A program made the translations under genes and the position numbers. The notes beneath the pieces were generated by a model. It did not search any database and was not told where the DNA came from. It was given only the letters and a program-made list of their open reading frames with translations. Shown here one piece after another: positions 36,634 through 45,540 of a stretch of 55,492 bases of DNA. The first letter of the stretch is position 1, and every line of letters starts with the position of its first letter. This DNA is from Branchiostoma floridae (taxonomy: Eukaryota; Chordata; Leptocardii; Amphioxiformes; Branchiostomatidae), in assembly GCF_000003815.2 (NCBI RefSeq), contig NC_049986.1:14008465-14063956 (forward strand), written 5' to 3'.

Positions 36634-39078
36634 ATGGCGTCCAAGATGGCGGCCACGGCGTCCCCTGACAACGGACCTACAATCCGACAGCTGCTCCACC
36701 TGACGGAATCTGCTTCAAACGACGAAGTACACGAAGCATACAGTATCTTCGTTCAAGAGTTCACCAAGGAACAGGAGTACGTAAAGAAACTGAGACCCGC
36801 AGAAAAGAAAACCTATCGTCACAAGATCAGTGGAAAGTACTTTTCGGAGGTAAGCGCTGCCTTTTTGTCTTCAATGGACACTCGGAACAAGATCTCCACC
36901 GGCGAAGTAGGGAACCACAGAGTCACCCACAATTCCTGTTCCATAACTATTGATATCCCAAGCAACACCTTGTCCTCATGGAAAACAGTATGTGCATCAT
37001 ATTACGGTGTACAAGGAAAAGATCGGGTCACAGCGAAAGGTACCAAGCTTAGCACTCAGTTTAGCACCACGTTCAAAGACTCTGCTCAGCAGCCCGAGAG
37101 AGAACTCGGCTCAATTCACATCACAGTGTACAACACGCATAGACTGTTGATACAAGGTACCTGCTACGCTTTATGGCTATGCTCACATTATGACACCCTG
37201 CAAGCCATGGTGCTGGCAGACGCAGCTGAGCGACACCCCAGCGAGCCCGACTACGGTGGAACAGAACAAGCCACGAAATGCGCCGTCTGTGACAAACACG
37301 AAATACACGGCGACGTGTTCGTCTGCTGTGACGATTGTGGTAGCTGGACACACTTTGACTGCACAGGCTTGAGTGAGGAAACCAAATCCCTCCTCAAAAA
37401 CACAAACAAGAAGTACCACTGTATAAACTGTCACATTCCACAGGACGCCATTCCCCCAACAGAACAAAGCGAAGCTGACCAACGCCATTTCGCACCTCCG
37501 CCACGTTGCACCCAGGCAGGAAAAAATGCAAAACAAAGCAACTCAACAATGAAAGACCCAAACCATCAAGACAACGAGAAAACTGAAACACTCCAAACAG
37601 CCATAATGGACCTAGAAGCAAGCCTCGCGCAAATGAAACTTCAGTCAAACACCTTCGAATGTAATGTATCAAACCAGCTGGACACGATTTTCAAGCGACT
37701 AGACTCGTCTTCCCCCCCAGTCAAGCAGGAGGCAGAACTCAAGAAACTGAAAGAGGATAACAAAAAACTACAAGAAGAAAACAAAAAACTCTGTAACCGA
37801 GTCAAACACCTGGAGAGCCTTGTGACATCCCTACAAACCGAGACAACAAGCATCCAAGGTGACATGAGTGAAGTGAAAGTCTGCCACAGCACCCTGAAAG
37901 TGAAAGTCGCTAACATAAAGGAAGCTTTACTTGATCAGGCTGTGGCCAAGAACAACAAGCAACCCGAACAAAACCTCATTCTGGACTACGCTGTCAACAC
38001 TTCTAACCGTTTTGATGCTCTGCAAGTTGATGACGACCCGGAACCGAACCCAAAAGAACTGATCAGATCTATAACAAACAGAGCACCCTCCGCCAAACCC
38101 CGTTCACAGAACTCCAGACCAAAGTCAAAGCGTGTAATATTAATCGGTGACTCCAACGCCCAGAAACTAAAACCCAGTCTCCTCAGTCCAACCGCAGACT
38201 TCCCAAAACCAATCTGGGCACCGACGCTCCCAGACACACTAACGGTTCTGGAGAAACTGTCCGAGGAACAGCCTGCTCCAAACACCGTGATATTCCACGT
38301 TGGTACGAACGATGTCGTTTCCAAGCCCAAGGACACTGTGATTAACGACTTTGACACAGCGATAAGCACAACACAGTCGCTGTTCCCAAACGCTGACGTG
38401 GTTATATCGGCAGTCCCACCGAGGAGAGCTACACTCCAGCACCCTAACGTGAAGGACGACATCACCGCTGTGAACCTACACCTAAGGAACATGTGCGAAA
38501 CAAACAACGCGATGACTTTCGTGAGCCATTCCCAACTTTGGAAAGGCCGTGATTGCAACGAGAAGTTGTTTGTACGGGACGGTTATCATCTTAGCGATGA
38601 TGGCGTCAGGGTCCTAGGATATAACCTAAAGAAACAGGCCACAGGGCCCCTAGGTCTTGTCCCTAGAAATCAGTCCCAACAGCGTCGTAACGAAAACCGT
38701 GATCGCACCTCGTATAACAAGAATAACCATCAAGACTCTCGCGGACGCCAGGCATCATATGACCCAATCACTGAACAAGGGTACAACAAGACCAACCACC
38801 GAGCGTCTCGTACACGGCCAAACCAGCGCCCACCAACTCCAAGCGGACCGAGACAACCCGGCACGGGACCAAGCCCGTTCATCAGTGGACCGAGACAGCC
38901 CGACATGGGTCCCTTCTACCCTATCTCTAATGATTGGCCGTCTGTAACCGAGGCCTACGGGGACTCGCTTATGTACAGAATGCCCCCGATGTGGACTGGA
39001 CCACCACTTTATCCACCCTTCAACAACGGGTGGTTTGGAGCCTTCCCAGGACCCAGCGGAAGACCTCGCGGATCATGA
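36634..39078 (+). CDS. LINE ORF1 protein: J-like domain, PHD finger, coiled coil, SGNH esterase
   Basis: An 814-aa protein. The ATG at 36634 is chosen because its context AACATGG is good; the open frame extends eight codons upstream without an ATG. Order: residues 17-86 look like a degenerate DnaJ domain (SASNDEVHEAY, then KYFSEVSAAF) without the HPD motif. About 87-215 is an unassigned region with GSIHITVYNTHRLLIQG. Residues 216-266 are a complete C4HC3 PHD finger (CAVC, CDDC, H, C, CINC). Residues 366-435 are a Lys/Glu-rich coiled coil. About 500-670 is an SGNH hydrolase/esterase with GDSN (Ser507), HVGTND (Asn559) and DGYH (Asp649, His652), so the catalytic set is complete. About 675-814 is an Arg/Pro/Gly-rich tail, probably disordered and nucleic-acid binding. 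By family knowledge, ORF1 proteins bind the element RNA and form the RNP; the role of the esterase is not settled. The stop lies four bases before the ORF2 ATG. Confidence 0.9.
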   Translation: MASKMAATASPDNGPTIRQLLHLTESASNDEVHEAYSIFVQEFTKEQEYVKKLRPAEKKTYRHKISGKYFSEVSAAFLSSMDTRNKISTGEVGNHRVTHNSCSITIDIPSNTLSSWKTVCASYYGVQGKDRVTAKGTKLSTQFSTTFKDSAQQPERELGSIHITVYNTHRLLIQGTCYALWLCSHYDTLQAMVLADAAERHPSEPDYGGTEQATKCAVCDKHEIHGDVFVCCDDCGSWTHFDCTGLSEETKSLLKNTNKKYHCINCHIPQDAIPPTEQSEADQRHFAPPPRCTQAGKNAKQSNSTMKDPNHQDNEKTETLQTAIMDLEASLAQMKLQSNTFECNVSNQLDTIFKRLDSSSPPVKQEAELKKLKEDNKKLQEENKKLCNRVKHLESLVTSLQTETTSIQGDMSEVKVCHSTLKVKVANIKEALLDQAVAKNNKQPEQNLILDYAVNTSNRFDALQVDDDPEPNPKELIRSITNRAPSAKPRSQNSRPKSKRVILIGDSNAQKLKPSLLSPTADFPKPIWAPTLPDTLTVLEKLSEEQPAPNTVIFHVGTNDVVSKPKDTVINDFDTAISTTQSLFPNADVVISAVPPRRATLQHPNVKDDITAVNLHLRNMCETNNAMTFVSHSQLWKGRDCNEKLFVRDGYHLSDDGVRVLGYNLKKQATGPLGLVPRNQSQQRRNENRDRTSYNKNNHQDSRGRQASYDPITEQGYNKTNHRASRTRPNQRPPTPSGPRQPGTGPSPFISGPRQPDMGPFYPISNDWPSVTEAYGDSLMYRMPPMWTGPPLYPPFNNGWFGAFPGPSGRPRGS

Positions 39079-39082
39079 AGTG

Positions 39083-42000
39083 ATGTGTCACCCAACTGAC
39101 CCAAGAAGGACTACACATTGTGGCAACAAAACTAGAAACTCTAAGAAAAACTATGGTTTCTCATTCGGATTCTGGAACATTCATGGATTAGGGAAAAAAG
39201 TAGACGATAGCGATTTCATTAGCGAAATAGACGGGTTTGACTTCTTCTCTCTAGTTGAAACATGGCACTCAGGTAAGGTTCATTTTCCTAATTTCCTTTA
39301 TTTCTCTAGCACCAGAACAAAGTCAAAGAGAGCAAGACGGAACTCTGGTGGAATAATATTTCTGTTTAAGAAGCAGTATAGCAAGTTTATTACAAAGCTA
39401 GACAGCAAATCAGAAGATATATTGTGGGTAAAAATAGGCAAAGGACTACTTAACACCAATAGAGATACTTATTTAGCTACAGTTTACATCAGTCCTAACA
39501 GATCTAATATCCACAACAACAGAATGTATGACATATTTGATACTCTAGAGGACGAAATATCAATATACAGTAGACAAGGAGAGGTAATAATTGGGGGGGA
39601 TTTCAATGCCCGGATAGGGGACCTGAAAGACTACATAGCAGGCGACTATCAAATCGACAGCCTTCCCGAAAACTACGATTTCGATCACCCGTTCCACCGT
39701 AACAACATGGATTTAGGCAGCCCTTCTCCCTTTGGTAAAAACCTAATCGACTTATGCATCAACAGTAAAGTCAGAATCTTAAATGGCAGGACACCTGGAG
39801 ATGTATTAGGGAAACCCACAAGTTATCAGCCTAACGGCTCTAGTGTGGTCGATTACGTCCTGGCAAGCGAAACAATTCTCTTACGCAAAAGCTGTTTCTT
39901 TCACGTCCACCCCCTAACCCCACTTTCAGACCATTGTAAACTGTCCCTAATTCTAAATAGCAACATTAGACAACTCAATGAACAGACTACTGATACCTTG
40001 TCTGCCCGACCCCACTACAAATTTGTATGGAATGATGACTCTAAAGAAAGGTTTACGGATATAGTAAACAGCACAGAATTCTCTCGTACTATAGACAGTT
40101 TTAACAAAAGAAGTTACGAGATATCCCCAAGCTCAGTCGAAAATGCACTAAATGATTTTATAGTACCCCTACAAGAAGCAGGCAAACAATCACTAACATT
40201 ACGATGCATGAAACAAAGAAAACAGACCCGTCACAAACCCAAACCCAAGAAATGGTTCACTACTACATGTAACACCACCAGAAGAAACTTAAAAGACTTA
40301 GCCAAATTGTTATCAAAAAATCCCCGGGACCCCTTTATCCGAGGTCAATACTTTAAAAAGAAAAAAGAATACACCAGGCTAATCCGGAAAACAAAAAAGG
40401 ATTACAAAAACAGTATTTTCCAACAAATTAACTACTCATCCGCCAACAACCCCTCAGAGTTTTGGAACCTAGTAAAACAGTTAAAAACAGAAGACTCTAG
40501 TCCAACAGAAGAAACAATTGACAAACAAACACTCCATACGTACTTCCAAGGATTATACGGAAAAACTAAGTCCAACGATCCAGAAACCGATAACCCATTC
40601 CAATCACAGATCCGTAACAAACTAGTAGAATTAGAAAACAGAGCTGCAATTTACAACCCCTTAGATTCCGAGATCCATCAGAACGAAATTAGACAAGCCA
40701 TCTCCAAATTAAAGAATAACAAAGCGTCAGGTAACGACCTTATACTGAACGAAATGCTAAAATGCGCAGCACATATCCTTACATATCCATTAACTAAACT
40801 GTTCAATTTAATCCTTTCAACCGGGCACTTTCCCCAACAATGGCGTGAAAGCCACATTGTACCTGTACATAAAGGCGGTCAAAAAGATGACCCGAACAAT
40901 TACAGGGGAATTTCTGTAATTAGCTGCCTTGCCAAATTATTTACAACAATAATGAATACTCGTCTCACCGAATACATAGATGATCACAACCTCATTTCCC
41001 CCAACCAGACTGGCTTCAGAAAGAATTTCGGAACTAACGACAACATCTTTGTTATTGACACACTGATATCAAAATACACCAACACCAACAGACGCCTCTA
41101 CACCTGCTTTATAGACTTCAGAAAAGCTTTTGACTGCGTCTGGAGAGAAGGTCTACGTTACAAACTACTTAACCTGGGCATAGGCGGCAAGTTCTACAAA
41201 TTGATTAAATCCATGTACTCTAATCCGATGACATGTGTTAAAACTCCTACCGGCCTTACACCACTGTTTACAACTGACAGAGGTGTAAGGCAAGGATGCA
41301 ACCTCAGTCCTACTCTTTTCAGCTTATTTATAGATGATTTAGTTAAAGATTTAGATACCCCCGACTGCGACCCACCCTCCCTACACCACCTCCTCGTTTC
41401 TTGTCTACTTTACGCAGATGATGTAGTACTACTTTCAGAGTCTGAAACCGGCTTACAATGTGCCCTTGACAGGCTTCATTCCTTCTGCGAAAAATGGAAA
41501 CTGCAGGTGAACCTAAAGAAAACTAAAGCCGTGATCTTTAACAAATCAGGGAGACTCCTGAAGAACATAAATTTCTTATTTGGCGTAGATAACATCGAAA
41601 TCGCAAACTCCTACCCCTACCTAGGCCTGACGTTGTCCTCGTCAGGTACTTATTCCTTAGCTAAAAAGAATCTGTCTCTAAAGGCACGTAAAGCTGTATT
41701 CGGCCTCAAACCTCTCACTCTTTCAACGATGTCCCCCAAGACTCTACTTAAGCTATTCAATACGTGTATTAAGCCCATAATGTTATATGGTAGTGAGATT
41801 TGGGGTATAGACTGTGGAAAAGATAACTGCCCAGTGGAAAATATCCAAACCCGCTTTTGTAAAAACATTCTTGGCGTGCACAGGAATTCCTGTAACTCCG
41901 CATGTAGAGCAGAACTCGGAGTCTATCCAACAGGCATAGATATAGCAATCCGCATAGTTAAGTACTGGCTACGCCTTAAACAGTTAGATTACTCTACACA

Positions 42001-42637
42001 CCCTTTACAAATAGACGCACTACTCTGTCAACAAAATGTACCTTTAAACAATCATAAGAAAACTTGGCTCCAATATGTAAAACAAATACTTGATGATAAT
42101 GGTTATTCCTATCTATGGAACTATGCTCACTCTAGAATAGACAACAAACATATTTGTACATTGTTAAGGAAAAGACTGTCAGACGTGTATGTCCAAACCT
42201 TTTTCCAGCAATTGTCTAAAGATAACGGCAAACTAAGATTTTACAAACATATCAAAACCGAATATGCCATGGAAACCTATCTATACCAGAACGACGCTGA
42301 CAAGAGATCCAATGTATGTAAGATAAGAATCAGTGCTCACTCACTAGAGATAGAAAAGGGTCGTTATAAAAAAGTGCCAGTTCAAGATAGATTGTGTAAA
42401 TACTGTGCGACGGATGCAGTGGAAGATGAAATACATTTTATATGTAACTGCCCCCATTATGAGGACGAAAGAAACAACCTTTTTGACACAATCAAAACAT
42501 TATTTCCAACTTTTCACCAGTTAGTAGACCTCAAAAAAACTATATTTCTGTTAAAATCACAGAACCCACTAATCATTAAAGAAGTGGGACTTTTCATCAG
42601 CCACTGCCTCCAAAGAAGAAGTCAAACCACCCAGTAA
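39083..42637 (+). CDS. LINE ORF2 protein: APE-type endonuclease and reverse transcriptase
   Basis: An 1184-aa polyprotein that performs target-primed reverse transcription. The endonuclease, about residues 25-290, has WNIHGL (Asn32), LVETW (Glu59), GGDFNARIGD (Asp173, Asn175), VDYVLAS and SDH (Asp283, His284), so the catalytic set is intact. The reverse transcriptase, about residues 590-850, has NNYRGIS (Tyr607), FIDFRKAFD (Asp678, Asp684), VRQGCNLSP and YADD (777-780), then LQVNLKKTK and YLGLTLS. Near the C-terminus is a zinc-knuckle-like Cys1105-x2-Cys1108-x9-His1118-x2-Cys1121. The start is the first ATG in the frame, four bases after the ORF1 stop and in the +1 frame relative to ORF1. The frame itself is open upstream to at least 39035, overlapping ORF1 by 44 nt or more, so frameshifting instead of re-initiation is possible. 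No RNase H domain is seen. Confidence 0.95.
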   Translation: MCHPTDPRRTTHCGNKTRNSKKNYGFSFGFWNIHGLGKKVDDSDFISEIDGFDFFSLVETWHSGKVHFPNFLYFSSTRTKSKRARRNSGGIIFLFKKQYSKFITKLDSKSEDILWVKIGKGLLNTNRDTYLATVYISPNRSNIHNNRMYDIFDTLEDEISIYSRQGEVIIGGDFNARIGDLKDYIAGDYQIDSLPENYDFDHPFHRNNMDLGSPSPFGKNLIDLCINSKVRILNGRTPGDVLGKPTSYQPNGSSVVDYVLASETILLRKSCFFHVHPLTPLSDHCKLSLILNSNIRQLNEQTTDTLSARPHYKFVWNDDSKERFTDIVNSTEFSRTIDSFNKRSYEISPSSVENALNDFIVPLQEAGKQSLTLRCMKQRKQTRHKPKPKKWFTTTCNTTRRNLKDLAKLLSKNPRDPFIRGQYFKKKKEYTRLIRKTKKDYKNSIFQQINYSSANNPSEFWNLVKQLKTEDSSPTEETIDKQTLHTYFQGLYGKTKSNDPETDNPFQSQIRNKLVELENRAAIYNPLDSEIHQNEIRQAISKLKNNKASGNDLILNEMLKCAAHILTYPLTKLFNLILSTGHFPQQWRESHIVPVHKGGQKDDPNNYRGISVISCLAKLFTTIMNTRLTEYIDDHNLISPNQTGFRKNFGTNDNIFVIDTLISKYTNTNRRLYTCFIDFRKAFDCVWREGLRYKLLNLGIGGKFYKLIKSMYSNPMTCVKTPTGLTPLFTTDRGVRQGCNLSPTLFSLFIDDLVKDLDTPDCDPPSLHHLLVSCLLYADDVVLLSESETGLQCALDRLHSFCEKWKLQVNLKKTKAVIFNKSGRLLKNINFLFGVDNIEIANSYPYLGLTLSSSGTYSLAKKNLSLKARKAVFGLKPLTLSTMSPKTLLKLFNTCIKPIMLYGSEIWGIDCGKDNCPVENIQTRFCKNILGVHRNSCNSACRAELGVYPTGIDIAIRIVKYWLRLKQLDYSTHPLQIDALLCQQNVPLNNHKKTWLQYVKQILDDNGYSYLWNYAHSRIDNKHICTLLRKRLSDVYVQTFFQQLSKDNGKLRFYKHIKTEYAMETYLYQNDADKRSNVCKIRISAHSLEIEKGRYKKVPVQDRLCKYCATDAVEDEIHFICNCPHYEDERNNLFDTIKTLFPTFHQLVDLKKTIFLLKSQNPLIIKEVGLFISHCLQRRSQTTQ

Positions 42638-42772
42638 AGAAGTAGAAGCATGTACATAGATAGCTGACGTGTGTGTGTATTTAGAATAGACACTTGTTAC
42701 TTTTCACTGTCTGTATCATTGCAATTAGCCTACGGGCATGGATTTGCAAATAAATAAATGTTATTATCATCC
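42638..42772 (+). other. LINE 3' UTR and tail
   Basis: A short 3' UTR with a GT-rich patch near 42668-42679, then a stem-loop at 42719-42749 and the repeat tail AAATAAATAAATG. AATAAA occurs within the tail. The end near 42772 is approximate because the transition to flanking TTATTATCATCC is ambiguous. Confidence 0.7.
42719..42749 (+). promoter_or_regulatory. 3'-terminal stem-loop of the LINE
   Basis: The outer stem TTGCAA (42719-42724) pairs with TTGCAA (42744-42749), and the inner GCC (42728-42730), loop TACG, pairs with GGC (42735-42737). In CR1/L2-type LINEs the 3' end of the RNA is the recognition signal for the element's own reverse transcriptase. That role is inferred here from position and shape. 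Confidence 0.6.
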
Positions 42773-42951
42773 TAATGCCACCATTTGAAATTCCCCTCCC
42801 CCCCATGATGCCAAGACAACTAACAGCAGTTCTATGCAACAATGCAAGGAAGCACCCTGGCATAGAGGTCATCAGGGTCATTACACTCTGCCCCAGCTGT
42901 CATGGATAATGGTACAGGTACATGGAGAATCTCCATTCTGTTTCTTCCGTT

Positions 42952-43072
42952 TTCTCACCATATTGAAGATTTAACAAATGAAGTATCTATGCTGCCTAAA
43001 GATAAAGGACTCCTGAGTCCTGTCTGTATACAACATAGATACTTTTGTTTGTAATGTCTTAAATGGTGAGAA
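42952..43072. mobile_element. Small foldback element, about 121 bp
   Basis: TTCTCACCAT at the left is inverted as ATGGTGAGAA at the right. Inner complementary segments include AAGTATCTATG and CATAGATACTT, and the centre is GGACTC-CT-GAGTCC. It lies 180 bp beyond the LINE and is probably unrelated to it. Confidence 0.65.
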
Positions 43073-44439
43073 AAGTTTAAGATATCTTTCTTGGCCCTGT
43101 CAATATTTCAGTTTCTGTCCAAGTCTTTGCACAGGGGCAGCAAGAGTGAGATTGAGACAGAAATAGCAGACTTCCTCAGCGTGTGAGAATTGTAACCAGG
43201 CCCTGCTAACTCCTAATCAACAGATCCAGACATGGCTGTGTAAATACTGAGCATTGTTTCCCATGGTCCTCCAGCCAGGCCACCACTGTGCTGGGGACCT
43301 CTGTGGAGGATTGATGCATGGGAAGTTCAAGTTGGCAACAGCACAACTTCAACTTCTCAGATAACTACATGTACAGCAATGCTACATGTTGATAAATCAT
43401 AGGATTTTTTCTGTTTGACAGTTTGTGTCTGGTAGGTACATTTATTATACATCTGTATCCACGACTATCCTGATAAGGTAATGATGATGACGACGATGAT
43501 GGTGATGTGACATGTGTGTCTTTGGTTTTATTTTTTCATGATAGTTAATGTTTCGCAGAAATACCCCGGTAGCAACAGCACGTACTGCATTAGAGGGAAG
43601 TCAGGAAAGTTCCGTATTTCCTCTTTGATCTTCAGAAAAAGGAAGTGGACAATTTGCTGATTAACAGTTTCAGATCTTTTCTACCAATACAGGATTTGTC
43701 ATCCAATCTATAACACAAAGTGCAATAAAGCTTTGTTCCTAAAATTTGACAAGACTAAAAATTGCTATGTAGGTTATGCTGACTTTCAACAATAGCCAGA
43801 ATGGCTTTATGGCAGTACTGCTGGTAGCGACACCATATAATCCGCCTGACGACCAAATGATACTTGACCTTTCTGTTAGCATTCATGAGGTTATAAGTCA
43901 AATACTTGACTCTGACTTTACAGCTGAACAGAGACATTACCCTGGACTGTGTCAGGAACATGATATGTTGTTTGTTTATTTTATGGCTTTTGTTTTTATA
44001 CTTGAAGCATTTACACCAACCACTTGTCCCTTACCTTTTAGTACTGTACAAAATCTGCACATGTGTATATGCATGTCTTGTCCCTGTCCTGTACTTGTAC
44101 TTATTCTTGAATTGCAACCAGGGCCCTCCCGTGACCAGCAGATGGCCTGCTCCTATACAAAAGTGACATTGTGCTGCATGGTGTGCAGCCGCCCAGACAA
44201 AACAATGGTTAACTCCCGACCACCATGGTGTTATGCTGGCAGCTTTGACCTTCGTCCTGTGAATGTCACAGAATGTGTTGAATAAATCTCCCATTTGTGA
44301 TGCTCAGGATGACCCCGGGGTCAGGGAATGGCATATTGGTGGTATTCCCTGATCTCGGAGTTGGGTCAGGAAAGGGTATCTGCAAGGTATGGTGCAGAGA
44401 TCAAATAATATTGTTGGCTTTTGTTGCTAGGCTATAAAG
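43073..44439. other. Non-coding stretch
   Basis: No confident gene. A plus-strand open frame from an ATG at 43776 runs 169 codons to 44285, just before AATAAA, but its Cys-rich, irregular composition matches no family and there is no splice or promoter support. A short ATG/ACG triplet tract lies near 43481-43506. Confidence 0.4.
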
Positions 44440-44640
44440 TAGTAAAGCTTATACTTTTTTTACTTTCACTAGCGTTTGTATGTCTGTGAGTCTATCTGTC
44501 TGTGAGTGTGAACAAGATAACTAAAAAATGGCTGTATGGATTGGTTTTAAACTTGGTGTGTTGGTAAGGTGTGATGAAAGCTGGAAATGATTCGATTTTG
44601 GGCCCCCTAGCGGCTTCCCTTGTCTTTAAATGTTTTGTTT
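44440..44640 (-). repeat. Fragment of the dispersed repeat also seen at 9.4-10.5 kb
   Basis: TTTGGGCCCCCTAGC at 44597-44611 is the exact inverse of the matching text near 10180-10194. The surrounding TCTGTGAGTG and GAACAAGATAACT phrases are typical of a dispersed invertebrate repeat. Boundaries are approximate. Confidence 0.45.
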
Positions 44641-44856
44641 TTTTGCATAGAATATGGTTAGTGATTATCTTAGGACATCATGTTCAAGAGTTGCATTTGT
44701 TTACAGTTCAAATATTACAATGAAACTTTTCACCCTGTCAGGTGACTTTGTCTTGACTTTCAGAAGTGTGACATAGCATGACAAAACTGGTATACCATTA
44801 AGAACACTCACATGCCTGCATGGAAAAACAGAGGTTTAATGTTATTAAAACTGGCA

Positions 44857-45540
44857 GCTACCTCCCAGCACCTGCAAATTGAAGGGCAAAGAAAGCTTAC
44901 ACATGATGTCTCAGCTTGGATTTGAAATGGATGTGTTTTGAAACCTGTCATGGTCAGGCATGTGTAATTGGTAATCTCTGCTGGAGGCAGTCAGGAACTA
45001 GAATGCTTTTAACTTTTCAAACCTGCCAGGTTGTCACAGATCACCATACATAAAGTTGTGAAGCCTCAGGCTTTGAAATTTGAACACACTCTGTGTACAT
45101 GTTCCTCTCTGTGTTTTGTTTGTGAATTTGTAGATATTTCACCACTGTGACATTCAGTACAGTGTGGTTGCTCCTTTAACTTACGGTCATTCCCACATAA
45201 CGTCATTTCCTCTCTGTTTTGTTTGTGAATTTGTAGATATTTCACCACTGTGACATTCAGAACAGTGTGGTTGCTCCACTTACTTATGGTCATTCATTCC
45301 CACATAATGTCATCAAAGTGACAGGTAACTCCCCAGCACCTGTAAACAGGAGGGCTCAGTAAGTGTACATGATGTCACCGCGGGGGATTTGACGTGGATG
45401 TGTTGTGATACCTGCCATGTGCAGGTGTGTTACTGGTAATCTCCATGTAAGGCCGTCAGGAAATGGAAAGCTTTTAACTTCTCAGAGGTATCAGATTCTG
45501 ACAGGTCGCCATGAGGTTGTTAGTCTTACCCTAGGCTCAG
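44857..45540. repeat. Diverged segmental tandem duplication, spacing about 470 bp
   Basis: Blocks at about 44857-45070 and 45324-45540 share CCAGCACCTG, GAGGGC or GAAGGGC, ACATGATGTC, GGATGTGTT, ACCTGtCATG, GGTAATCTC, GTCAGGAA and GCTTTTAACTT. The space between them holds a second, much younger duplication. Confidence 0.6.
45102..45314. repeat. Recent 105-bp tandem duplication
   Basis: TTCCTCTCTG through TTGTTTGTGAATTTGTAGAT, ATTTCACCACTGTGACATTC and GTGTGGTTGCTCC to CCCACATAA occurs twice in tandem, from 45102 and 45207, with few differences. It is nested in the older 44857-45540 duplication. Confidence 0.85.

Larger units (their letters stand above)
36415..42772 (+). mobile_element. Full-length CR1-superfamily non-LTR retrotransposon (LINE)
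   Basis: A two-ORF LINE with no poly(A) tail. It has a 5' region of about 200 bp, ORF1 (PHD plus esterase), ORF2 (endonuclease plus reverse transcriptase), and a short 3' UTR with stem-loop and TAAATAAATG tail. The PHD/esterase pairing in ORF1 is an established feature of CR1-like elements (CR1/L2 and relatives). The assignment below that level (CR1, L2 or Crack clade) needs an RT phylogeny. Both frames are uninterrupted across 6 kb and all recognisable catalytic residues are kept, so the copy is probably young. Codon use is A/C-rich, unlike the T-rich surroundings. Exact ends are uncertain: the 5' end is placed by composition near CCCCGGATGTTGCC. No clear target-site duplication was found; only short TTATTA microhomology lies at about 36403 and 42761. 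Confidence 0.9.

Noticed and set aside
37121-38558. Several minus-strand open frames up to 190 codons within the LINE ORF1
   Set aside because: Shadows of the ORF1 coding sequence, which has PHD, esterase and coiled-coil signatures on the plus strand.
36280-42800. Target-site duplication for the LINE
   Set aside because: Only TTATTA-type microhomology was found at the two ends, too short and too AT-rich to call.
43776-44285. 169-codon plus-strand open frame ending just before AATAAA
   Set aside because: Irregular Cys/Pro-rich composition, no recognisable domain, no promoter or splice support, and the opposite strand is also open for 88 codons.
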